Made by a program: the position numbers and the translations under genes. The notes beneath the pieces are model-generated. The model was not told where the DNA came from. It saw nothing but the letters and a program-made list of their open reading frames with translations, and searched no databases. From an uncultured Campylobacter sp. (lineage in GTDB: Bacteria > Campylobacterota > Campylobacteria > Campylobacterales > Campylobacteraceae), in NCBI RefSeq assembly GCF_938018145.1, contig NZ_CALIII010000424.1:1-6411 (forward strand): a stretch of DNA of 6,411 bases, given 5' to 3'. Positions 1 to 5,082 of this stretch are shown here, piece by piece (position 1 is the first letter of the stretch; each line of letters starts with the position of its first letter).

Positions 1-363
1 CCGCGCGGAGGCCCTGGTATGCAGGAGATGCTAAGTCCTACGAGCCTAATCATGGGGCGCGGACTGGGCGCGGACGTGGCTCTCATCACGGACGGCAGGT
101 TTAGCGGAGCTACGAGAGGGCTAAGTATCGGACACGTGAGCCCCGAAGCTGCCGAGGGCGGCATGATCGGACTGCTAGAGGACGGCGACATCATCGATAT
201 CGACGTGGATACGTACGCGATCAACGTGCGCCTAAGCGAAGAGCAGATCGCCGAGCGCAGGGCTAAATTTAAACCGATTGAAAAACCGCTGCCGTATCGC
301 TGGCTACGAATGTATCGCAAACTGGTAACCAATGCTAGCAATGGAGCGATTTTGGAGGCGTAG
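1..363 (+). CDS. ilvD: Dihydroxy-acid dehydratase, C-terminal part (5' end outside window)
   Basis: This is the 3' end of the gene for the iron-sulfur enzyme that dehydrates 2,3-dihydroxy acids to 2-keto acids, the third common step of valine, leucine and isoleucine synthesis in the cytoplasm. The reading frame is open from base 1 and gives 120 residues ending in TAG at 361-363; the family is usually about 555-560 residues, so roughly the last fifth is visible. The visible part begins [14 protein letters not shown], and the family signature [20 protein letters not shown] follows at bases 88-147, then the [12 protein letters not shown] stretch. The ATG at base 19 is an internal methionine, not the start. 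The cluster-binding cysteines are outside the window. The related sugar-acid dehydratase Edd shares the signature, but the [10 protein letters not shown] form and the C-terminal length fit IlvD. No downstream partner gene follows within 380 bp, so this is probably the end of its transcription unit. Confidence 0.96.
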   Translation, partial: PRGGPGMQEMLSPTSLIMGRGLGADVALITDGRFSGATRGLSIGHVSPEAAEGGMIGLLEDGDIIDIDVDTYAINVRLSEEQIAERRAKFKPIEKPLPYRWLRMYRKLVTNASNGAILEA

Positions 364-399
364 GACTTTATATCTAAGGATATTTTAGTCAAAACGCTA

Positions 400-449
400 G
401 GTTCTCTTTGGTCAAGATACAGGCAAAGTGGTGGCAACTAAAGAGAACC
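400..449 (+). repeat. Inverted repeat downstream of ilvD
   Basis: The arms GGTTCTCTTTGGT (400-412) and ACTAAAGAGAACC (437-449) pair over 13 positions with one G-T wobble (410 with 439), around a 24-nt loop. It starts 36 bases after the ilvD stop, where a 3'-end structure would be expected. There is no T-run after the second arm on the + strand, so it is not a canonical intrinsic terminator. It may act as an mRNA-stabilising 3' hairpin or as a protein-binding dyad. Confidence 0.55.
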
Positions 450-477
450 GCTTAAAATATTCTCGAAAAAGCAAAAT

Positions 478-494
478 CCGGCAGCAGATGCCGG
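478..494 (+). repeat. Short GC-rich hairpin in the ilvD-fdhT gap
   Basis: CCGGCA (478-483) pairs perfectly with TGCCGG (489-494) around a 5-nt loop. No T-tract follows. It could be the second stem of a small structured 3' UTR with the 400-449 repeat, since GCAAC in the first loop (434-438) can also pair with GTTGC at 502-506. I do not recognise a known riboswitch or small RNA. Confidence 0.4.
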
Positions 495-615
495 CCGAAA
501 GTTGCGGTAAAAGATCTCAAGAAAACAAAAAAGATGATTATAGATTTTATATTTTAGAGAAAAATATCGCAAATTAATCTAGCTAAATTTTAATTTTATT
601 TAATAATATCTTAGC

Positions 616-621
616 TACAAT
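616..621 (+). promoter_or_regulatory. Probable -10 box of the fdhTU promoter
   Basis: TACAAT, preceded by GC and followed by T (GCTACAATT, 614-622), lies downstream of a strongly AT- and T-rich stretch (about 580-613). This is the usual layout of sigma70 promoters in Campylobacter, which lack a clear -35 and rely on upstream T-tracts. A start near 628 would give a leader of about 118 nt before the fdhT ATG. This is inferred from sequence only. Confidence 0.5.
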
Positions 622-634
622 TCTTATTTTTTAG

Positions 635-648
635 CGTCAAGTTTGACG
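635..648. promoter_or_regulatory. Palindrome just downstream of the fdhTU promoter, possible operator
   Basis: CGTCAA (635-640) and TTGACG (643-648) form a perfect 6-bp dyad around the two bases GT. It falls about 7-20 bases after the predicted transcription start, a position suited to a repressor that blocks elongation or initiation. In RNA it could form only a strained stem with a 2-nt loop, so a DNA-binding dimer is the more natural reader. I cannot assign it to a named regulator. Confidence 0.35.
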
Positions 649-710
649 ACCACGTTTTAGGATACCTAGATGACTACCTCATAGATACGCGTTTAATCTC
701 AAATTTTAGT

Positions 711-723
711 CTCGCGGGGCGAG
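711..723 (+). promoter_or_regulatory. Leader hairpin covering a GAGG motif upstream of fdhT
   Basis: CTCGC (711-715) and GCGAG (719-723) form a 5-bp stem with a GGG loop. The second arm contains most of GAGGAA (721-726), the only good Shine-Dalgarno-like sequence in the leader, but it lies about 20 nt before the ATG at 746, beyond normal spacing. The sequence directly before the ATG (AAAGAAAATTT) is a weak ribosome site. Confidence 0.35.
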
Positions 724-745
724 GAAATTAATACAAAGAAAATTT

Positions 746-1954
746 ATGTTTAAAGAATTTAGAACGAAATATCTAACGAATTTCTGGAACGTCGGGCAGG
801 CGATGATTATCCTAGCCATCGTCGCGACCGTGTATTTTGGGATTTTTGGCGGCGGATGGGCGGTGACCGGCGAGATGACGCGCTGGGGCGGCGAGTTTTT
901 GGAGCTTTTCGGGATGGATCTTAGCGGCTACTCCTACTACAAGATCACGAATCTTGACGGCAACCCGCTCACGCGCTTTGAGGGGCTTATGCTAATAGGC
1001 ATGTTTGTGGGCGCTACGATCGCGGCATTTATGGCAAACAAAGTCAAATTTCGCCTACCCGCAAGCAAAATTCGAGTTTTTCAAGCTATCGTCGGCGGCT
1101 TGCTTTCGGGATTTGGCGCGCGTCTGGCCTTTGGCTGCAACTTGCTTGATTTTTTCACAGGACTGCCGTATTTTTCGCTGCATACGTGGCTTTTTGCCGT
1201 GTTTATGGTGCTTGGCATCTACGTCGCCGTCAAGGTCGGCAAGCTGCCTATCTTTATGCCTAAAACCGAACTTAAAAACTTCGGCTCAAAAGGCAAAGGC
1301 ACGACGCACGACAAAGGACGCGCCGACCGAAATTTCGCCATCGGCGTGATTATCGCGATTTTAGCGATTATCTGGTTTGCGTATCTTTTGATGCAAGCGC
1401 CGGCGCTCGATCTAAAAGTCAAAGCTAGCATCTTGCCGCTTGGACTGCTTTTCGGACTGGTTTTCGGTTTTATTATCTCAAAGGGTCAAATTTGTTTTAC
1501 TTCGTGCTTTCGCGACCTGTTTTTATTCGGCAGGGACGTCGCGACGAAGGGCGCTTTTTACGGCATGATAATCGCCACGCTCATCGTTTTCGTGCTGATG
1601 CTAAACGGCTACGTCGGCAAGGTTACGAATTTCTCGCCGGCGGTTGCGATCGGAGCGTTTTTATTCGGCTTTGGTATCGTATTTGCGGGCGGCTGCGAGT
1701 GCGGCTGGACGTATAGAGCCACCGAGGGGCAGCTGCACTTTATGATCGTGGGCGTCGCAAACGTCGTAGGAACCATGGTGCTAGCCCTTAGCTACGATCT
1801 CATCCCGGCATGGATCAAAGACGGCCCGAAAATCCAGCTTTTAGAGGTATTCGGTCCGCTGGGCGGCTTAGCGGTAAATTTATGTTTATTCGTTTCGGCG
1901 CTGCTGCTGGTGTTTATCTACAAACGAAATTTCTTCGCCAAAGGAGGCTACTAA
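746..1954 (+). CDS. fdhT: YedE/FdhT-type membrane protein for selenium or sulfur handling
   Basis: A 402-residue integral inner-membrane protein of the YeeE/YedE family. In C. jejuni the homologue FdhT (Cj1500), together with FdhU, is needed for selenium-dependent formate dehydrogenase; the relative YeeE/TsuA imports thiosulfate. About ten hydrophobic segments are visible (near 17-36, 78-98, 112-132, 146-166, 197-216, 228-247, 267-288, 297-316, 331-350, 371-392), with a charged loop at 167-196. The conserved cysteine motifs are GARLAFGCNL (C131), GQICFTSCFRD (C250, C254) and AGGCECGW (C317, C319). These fit the family's cysteine relay for a soft anion. By memory E. coli YedE has the first cysteine of each of the last two motifs but not C254 or C319. 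The ATG at 746 is the first in-frame start and reproduces the expected N-terminus (NFW near residue 12), though its ribosome site is weak. The substrate (selenite, a selenium-sulfur species or thiosulfate) is inferred. Confidence 0.93.
   Translation: MFKEFRTKYLTNFWNVGQAMIILAIVATVYFGIFGGGWAVTGEMTRWGGEFLELFGMDLSGYSYYKITNLDGNPLTRFEGLMLIGMFVGATIAAFMANKVKFRLPASKIRVFQAIVGGLLSGFGARLAFGCNLLDFFTGLPYFSLHTWLFAVFMVLGIYVAVKVGKLPIFMPKTELKNFGSKGKGTTHDKGRADRNFAIGVIIAILAIIWFAYLLMQAPALDLKVKASILPLGLLFGLVFGFIISKGQICFTSCFRDLFLFGRDVATKGAFYGMIIATLIVFVLMLNGYVGKVTNFSPAVAIGAFLFGFGIVFAGGCECGWTYRATEGQLHFMIVGVANVVGTMVLALSYDLIPAWIKDGPKIQLLEVFGPLGGLAVNLCLFVSALLLVFIYKRNFFAKGGY
1941..1947 (+). promoter_or_regulatory. Shine-Dalgarno of fdhU
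   Basis: AAGGAGG lies inside the last codons of fdhT and ends 8 nt before the fdhU ATG at 1956. It is far stronger than the site before fdhT, so FdhU may be made in excess over the membrane protein. It fixes the fdhU start. Confidence 0.85.
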
Positions 1955-1955
1955 G

Positions 1956-2198
1956 ATGCATGAAGACGATTTTGAAATAAGCTATACGCTCGATATCCTA
2001 GGCGAGGCTTGCCCTATGCCCGCCGTCGCGACGCTAGAAATCCTACCGAAAATGAAAAGCGGCGAGGTGCTAGAAGTGCTTTGCGACTGCCCGCAGGCGA
2101 TAAACTCGATCCCTTACGACGCGAGAAACAGGGGCTTTGAGGTGCTTAAAATCGAGCAAGACGGTCCGACGCTTAGATTTATCATCAAAAAGCCTTAG
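1956..2198 (+). CDS. fdhU: YedF/TusA-family sulfur or selenium carrier protein FdhU
   Basis: An 80-residue cytoplasmic protein of the TusA/SirA/YedF family, small two-layer proteins that carry persulfide (or selenium) on a conserved cysteine. The signature LGEACPMPAVATLE is present, with the active cysteine at C19 in the CPxP motif. A second motif, CDCPQAINSIPYDARNRG (residues 43-60), contains C43 and C45 and marks the YedF subgroup rather than TusA proper; by memory the E. coli YedF sequence is very close over the whole length. In C. jejuni the homologous fdhU is co-transcribed with fdhT and both are required for formate dehydrogenase activity through selenium supply. Only one base separates it from the fdhT stop, so the two are one operon and translationally linked. 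The likely role is to accept the selenium or sulfur species from FdhT and pass it on toward selenophosphate synthesis; this transfer step is inferred. Confidence 0.93.
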   Translation: MHEDDFEISYTLDILGEACPMPAVATLEILPKMKSGEVLEVLCDCPQAINSIPYDARNRGFEVLKIEQDGPTLRFIIKKP

Positions 2199-2214
2199 TT
2201 TAAATTTAGGCGCG

Positions 2215-2240
2215 GAGCGGGGTTTAGGCGCGCCCTGCTC
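2215..2240 (+). terminator. Possible terminator hairpin downstream of fdhU
   Basis: GAGCGGG (2215-2221) pairs with CCC (2233-2235) and GCTC (2237-2240), with one bulged T at 2236, and is followed by TATTTT (2241-2246). It lies 16 bases after the fdhU stop. The stem is interrupted and the T-run is short, so it is a weak candidate. An alternative fold uses the GGCGCGCC palindrome at 2227-2234. Confidence 0.35.
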
Positions 2241-2250
2241 TATTTTGCTA

Positions 2251-2275
2251 CGGCGGGCGGGTAAGTCCGCCGTTT
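2251..2275 (+). terminator. Second hairpin downstream of fdhU, possible terminator
   Basis: CGGCGG (2251-2256) pairs perfectly with CCGCCG (2267-2272) around a 10-nt loop, followed by TTT (2273-2275). With the hairpin just upstream it could form a tandem termination zone for fdhTU. The T-run is short for an intrinsic terminator. Confidence 0.35.
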
Positions 2276-2601
2276 GCAAAGTAAATTTTACTAGCCCGGC
2301 CGCGTTTTGTTTACCTTGCGCGCTTAAATTTATGATTTGTGCGGTATTTTGCGTTGCCGTTTTCGTCATACCGAAAATTTACCCGTCGCGCGCGTATTTC
2401 GTACTTTTGCGTTTAAATTCGCAACCCGAAAAAACTCGGAGCAAATTTAAAGCGCGAAATTTGAAACCTAAAACCGACTCCGCTTTGCCAAAGCGCCGAA
2501 ATTTCCCAATTTATCTCGCGGCGGTTAAATTTAAACCGGCGTATAAGAGTTAAATTTTCGTATCTTGCTAGCGCTAAATTTAGCCGCAGATTTACTCGAA
2601 T

Positions 2602-3747
2602 TTACTTCGCCAGCTCAAAAATCGCTTTGATATTTTCCTTCGTGTAGAGCTTATCTTTGCGCCAGTTTACCGCGTAGTCGTAGGCTAAATTTACCACCTG
2701 GTCTAGCGTTTCGCCCTCTATGCCGACGGCTTTTAGGCTAACGGGAGCGCCGATTTTGCTAAGCCACGCTTTAAATGCGGCGATGCCTTCGTCCGCCGAA
2801 TTTACGCCGAAAATTTCCCGCGCAAAACGCTCGAAAGCACTCAAATTTCGGCTCTTGTACCACTTCATCCACGCTGGCATTATGACCGCTAGACCCGCTC
2901 CGTGCGCGCAGTTTACGACCGCGCTCATGGCGTGCTCGAGCATGTGGTTTGGGTAGGAGTAGCCGTGCGTGCCGACGTAGGTTAGGCCGTTTAGCGCCAT
3001 CGTAGCCGCCCAGGCGAACTCGGCTCTGGCATCGTAGTTGTCGGGACCAGCTAGTAAAATTTCAGTCGTTTTCATCACGGTTTTGATGTTGGCTTCGATG
3101 TAGAGGTTGATGATGTCAGGTTGAACGCTAGCGGTGAAATATCCCTCGATGCTGTGCGCGATGATATCGGCGGCGGAGTAGGCTAGGTACTCGCGGCTAA
3201 CGCTGGCTTGCAGCTGAGGGTTTACGACCGAGACTAGCGGATATAGCACGTCGCCGTGGATGGCGAATTTTTGTTTTGTAGCTTCGTTTGTCACGACTGC
3301 GCCCGAGTTCATCTCGCTGCCCGTCGCCGCAAGAGTTATGATGTCAAAGATTTTTAGCGCGCGGCTTGGGTCTTTGCCTGTGAAAAAATCCCACACGTCG
3401 CCCCCATATAGCGCGCCTGCGGCGATGGCTTTGGCGCTATCTAGACAGGAGCCTCCGCCTACGCTTAGCACGCTGTCGGCGTTAAATTTCCTAGCTAGCT
3501 CGATGCCTTCGTAAACTTTGCTTAGCACGGGGTTGCTAACTACGCCGCCAAGCTCTATAAACTCGATGCCGTTTTCTTTTAGGCTAGCTGCTACCGCGTC
3601 AAAGAGTCCGTCTTTTTTGATGCGTTCGCTGCCGTAGATCAGTAGGGTTCTTTTAGCGTCAAATTCGCGCATATAAAGCCCGATGTTTCGCTCTTTGTCT
3701 CTGCCGAATTCTATTTTTGTGGGGTTGTGAAAAGTGAAGTCAAACAT
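2602..3747 (-). CDS. Iron-type (group III) alcohol dehydrogenase, butanol dehydrogenase/YqhD-like
   Basis: A 381-residue cytoplasmic NAD(P)-dependent oxidoreductase that interconverts alcohols and aldehydes. The N-terminus FTFHNPTKIEFG is typical of the butanol dehydrogenase/YqhD subgroup. The nucleotide-binding motif VGGGSCLDSAKAIAAG is at residues 96-111 and LAATGSEMN at 139-147. The four metal ligands fit D194, H198, H268 and H282: the D-x3-H spacing and the 14-residue H-to-H spacing equal those of E. coli FucO (D196, H200, H263, H277), and H272 matches the extra conserved histidine. Length is normal and the gene looks intact. The ATG start is supported by AAGGAGA 5 nt upstream and a TATAAT 26 nt upstream. 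It lies downstream of the cyd genes on the same strand but has its own promoter inside a large inverted repeat. The physiological substrate is unknown; detoxifying aldehydes with NADPH, as YqhD does, is one possibility. Confidence 0.93.
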   Translation of the reverse strand: MFDFTFHNPTKIEFGRDKERNIGLYMREFDAKRTLLIYGSERIKKDGLFDAVAASLKENGIEFIELGGVVSNPVLSKVYEGIELARKFNADSVLSVGGGSCLDSAKAIAAGALYGGDVWDFFTGKDPSRALKIFDIITLAATGSEMNSGAVVTNEATKQKFAIHGDVLYPLVSVVNPQLQASVSREYLAYSAADIIAHSIEGYFTASVQPDIINLYIEANIKTVMKTTEILLAGPDNYDARAEFAWAATMALNGLTYVGTHGYSYPNHMLEHAMSAVVNCAHGAGLAVIMPAWMKWYKSRNLSAFERFAREIFGVNSADEGIAAFKAWLSKIGAPVSLKAVGIEGETLDQVVNLAYDYAVNWRKDKLYTKENIKAIFELAK

Positions 3748-3752
3748 CTCGT

Positions 3753-3759
3753 TCTCCTT
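3753..3759 (-). promoter_or_regulatory. Shine-Dalgarno of the alcohol dehydrogenase
   Basis: AAGGAGA on the - strand, 5 nt before the ATG at 3747-3745. It lies in the downstream arm of the 3746-3812 inverted repeat and would be base-paired in any transcript that also carries 3789-3812. Confidence 0.85.
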
Positions 3760-3773
3760 AAAATTTTAGCCTC

Positions 3774-3779
3774 ATTATA
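3774..3779 (-). promoter_or_regulatory. Consensus -10 box of the alcohol dehydrogenase promoter
   Basis: A perfect TATAAT on the - strand in the context GCTATAATGAG, the extended form favoured in Campylobacter, with T-rich sequence upstream (about 3784-3800). The expected transcription start is near 3767, giving a leader of about 20 nt that begins with AAAATTTTAAGGAG and lacks the upstream arm of the inverted repeat. Confidence 0.7.
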
Positions 3780-3826
3780 GCGATAAAAGCTAAAATTTAA
3801 GTAGAACGAGATTTGCGGATCAGCGC

Positions 3827-3955
3827 TTATTCGCGCAAATTTCCAAAGTATTTGTCGTCGTTTTTCTCGACGTGCTTGATGTTAAAATGGACGAATTTAT
3901 ATCCGCCAAAAAGCGCCAAAACCCAAAGAAAAAGAAAAACTATCGCTTCTATCAT
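3827..3955 (-). CDS. Small membrane protein after cydB, candidate CydX-like oxidase subunit
   Basis: A 42-codon ORF with start ATG at 3955-3953 and stop TAA at 3829-3827. The Shine-Dalgarno AAGGA (3965-3961) overlaps the cydB stop and sits 5 nt from the ATG, so the ORF begins 8 bp after cydB and is almost surely translated with it. The protein begins MIEAIVFLFLWVLALFGG, a single hydrophobic helix at about residues 4-18, followed by YKFVHFNIKHVE and an acidic-basic tail (KNDDKYF). In many bacteria a CydX/CydY/CydH-type single-helix subunit of 30-50 residues is encoded next to cydAB and stabilises the heme-bearing CydA; position, size and topology fit this. I see no clear sequence match to E. 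coli CydX beyond general form, and it is not the DUF4492 protein known near cydA in related genomes. That it is a real gene is more secure than its function. Confidence 0.72.
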   Translation of the reverse strand: MIEAIVFLFLWVLALFGGYKFVHFNIKHVEKNDDKYFGNLRE

Positions 3956-3963
3956 TTTTATCC

Positions 3964-5082
3964 TTAATACGCGTGATGATCGCGCTCTATCTCGTCGGCC
4001 GTGATCTTTTTGCTATCCATCGCGCGCCAAACGACGAAAATATAGCCCAAAACAAACGGCACTAGCAGGCTCACGTAGGCCATGACGTTTAGCGTGTAGT
4101 GGCTAGAGCTTGCGTTTTTGATAGTTAGCGAGCTTTGCAAATTTGAAAACGACGGATAAAACGCCGTATCCGCAAGCCCGGCTATCAAAAATAGTCCCGT
4201 AACCGTTAGCACTACGCCCGCGCCGTAAGGCACTACGCCGTAGATGCTAGTCGTAAATGCGCCCTTAAATATACCAAAAAGCACGAGTCCGACGCCTATA
4301 ACTATCATAGCTGCAACAAGCGGCATCTGGAGTAAATTTAGAGCGTATTTAAAGCCAACTAGGCTCACTACGCCGCTCTCGTCGTATGCAAAACCGGTCT
4401 TGGTAAATATCCAAGCGATGAATATCAAAAAGAACGGTAAAAAGAAAATCGTATTTTTTAGCGCCGCTTTTCTGGCGTTAGCCCTTAGCTCTGCATCGTC
4501 GATGTTGTTGATGAGGTAGAGCGCTCCGCCCACGCGAGCTAGGAAAAACATCGCGATGCCTAGCGGATATAGCATGATATTGCCAAGTGCCTCAAGACCG
4601 CGAAACGGCGTTTGCCACTGCACGAAGTTGTGCTCGTTTAGTAAAAAGTCGCTTCCCGAAAAAAACGTGCTAACGGCCATGCCGATTAAAATAACGCCTA
4701 AAGAGCCGTTTATGAAAAGGAAAATTTCATAGGTTTTTTGACCTAGGAAGTTGTCCGGTTTTTTGCGGTACTCGTAGCTCACGGCTTGGAGGATAAAGCA
4801 AAACAAAATCGCCAGCCACACCCAGTACGCACCGCCGAAGCTTGTCGCGTAAAACAGCGGAAACGCCGCAAAGCACGCGCCGCCAAACATTACGAGCGTA
4901 GTAAACGTAAGCTCCCATTTGCGCCCGATAGAATTTATCACCATGTCCTTTTGAAGCTCGTTTTTGCAAAGCCCAAAAAGCAGCGTCTGTCCGCCCTGAA
5001 CGAACATCATAAACACTAGCAAACCGCCTAGCAAGCTAACTACGCACCACCAGTAAATTTGTAAAAATTCTAAACTAAGCAT
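3964..5082 (-). CDS. cydB: Cytochrome bd-type quinol oxidase subunit II
   Basis: A 372-residue integral membrane protein, the partner of CydA in the quinol:oxygen oxidoreductase of the inner membrane. Family landmarks are the N-terminal YWW (10-12), NSIGRKWE (50-57), GGACFAAFPLFYA (67-79) and the C-terminal SSSHYTLNVMAYVSLLVP (325-342); about eight or nine hydrophobic segments span the chain. Where E. coli CydB has TDGFDMG, this protein has VQGGQTL (Q29, Q32), and the HWDGNQ motif is replaced by KWELTF. By memory this QGGQ form is the one seen in Bacteroidota oxidases. I choose the ATG at 5082-5080, with AGGA at 5096-5093 ten bases upstream; an in-frame TTG three codons earlier (5091) leaves only one base to that site. 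The gene overlaps the cydA end by 8 bp, so translation is coupled. C. jejuni CydAB has been described as a cyanide-resistant, low-affinity oxidase without typical heme d signals, and this may apply here. Confidence 0.95.
   Translation of the reverse strand: MLSLEFLQIYWWCVVSLLGGLLVFMMFVQGGQTLLFGLCKNELQKDMVINSIGRKWELTFTTLVMFGGACFAAFPLFYATSFGGAYWVWLAILFCFILQAVSYEYRKKPDNFLGQKTYEIFLFINGSLGVILIGMAVSTFFSGSDFLLNEHNFVQWQTPFRGLEALGNIMLYPLGIAMFFLARVGGALYLINNIDDAELRANARKAALKNTIFFLPFFLIFIAWIFTKTGFAYDESGVVSLVGFKYALNLLQMPLVAAMIVIGVGLVLFGIFKGAFTTSIYGVVPYGAGVVLTVTGLFLIAGLADTAFYPSFSNLQSSLTIKNASSSHYTLNVMAYVSLLVPFVLGYIFVVWRAMDSKKITADEIERDHHAY

Larger units (their letters stand above)
364..745. other. Intergenic region between ilvD and fdhT: two hairpins, promoter and leader
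   Basis: This 382-bp stretch holds no gene I can support. Its first part (about 395-510) is GC-mixed and contains two inverted repeats (400-449 and 478-494). Its middle (about 535-630) is strongly AT-rich and looks like an epsilonproteobacterial promoter region. Its last part (about 630-745) is the probable fdhT leader of roughly 115 nt, with a 14-bp palindrome at 635-648 and a small hairpin at 711-723. A 29-codon ORF at 488-577 has no Shine-Dalgarno and resembles nothing I know. Confidence 0.7.
2199..2601. other. Convergent intergenic region without a credible gene, rich in AAATTT words
   Basis: About 400 bp separate the fdhU stop from the stop of the alcohol dehydrogenase on the opposite strand. 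Open frames cross it on both strands, but they overlap fdhU, lack ribosome sites and have basic, low-complexity translations, so I treat them as chance. What can be seen is a GC-rich hairpin zone (2215-2275) and ten copies of AAATTT (starting at 2202, 2283, 2326, 2375, 2443, 2457, 2499, 2527, 2552 and 2576), several inside short palindromes such as GCTAAATTTAGC at 2573-2584. It may be a decayed gene or a double termination zone. Confidence 0.6.
3746..3812 (-). promoter_or_regulatory. Long inverted repeat enclosing the alcohol dehydrogenase promoter and ribosome site
   Basis: The segment 3746-3770 is nearly the reverse complement of 3789-3812. The outer 10 bp (ATCTCGTTCT at 3746-3755 with AGAACGAGAT at 3803-3812) pair perfectly, then comes one mismatch (3756 with 3802), and the inner part (3757-3770 with 3789-3801) pairs with a single extra A on one side. 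The loop is 18 nt (3771-3788). On the - strand the downstream arm contains the Shine-Dalgarno AAGGAGA (3753-3759) and the first two bases of the start codon, while the loop contains the -10 box. Readthrough mRNA from cyd would hold both arms and fold the start shut; mRNA from the local promoter would begin past the upstream arm and stay open. The pairing is seen; the function is inferred. Confidence 0.7.

Noticed and set aside
488..577. A 29-codon + strand ORF in the ilvD-fdhT gap
   Set aside because: No ribosome site, its start lies in the 478-494 hairpin, and it runs into the AT-rich promoter region. No support for translation.
1005..1431. Other-frame and opposite-strand ORFs inside fdhT
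   Set aside because: They lie wholly within a well-supported gene, have arginine- and serine-rich shadow translations and no initiation signals.
2070..2369. A 99-codon - strand ORF opposite the end of fdhU
   Set aside because: Half of it is the shadow of fdhU on the other strand; no Shine-Dalgarno and no family resemblance.
2137..2553. A 138-codon + strand ORF running from inside fdhU across the convergent gap
   Set aside because: It overlaps fdhU in another frame, has no ribosome site, and its translation is basic and repetitive because AAATTTAAA words read as KFK. No recognisable domain.
2573..2584. GCTAAATTTAGC palindrome downstream of the alcohol dehydrogenase as its terminator
   Set aside because: It is a perfect palindrome with no loop, mostly A/T, and lacks a following T-run on the - strand; more likely one of the common AAATTT words.
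3789..3812. Reading the 3746-3812 hairpin simply as the cyd operon's intrinsic terminator
   Set aside because: The stem is long but no U-run follows the second arm on the - strand; the start codon of the next gene follows at once.
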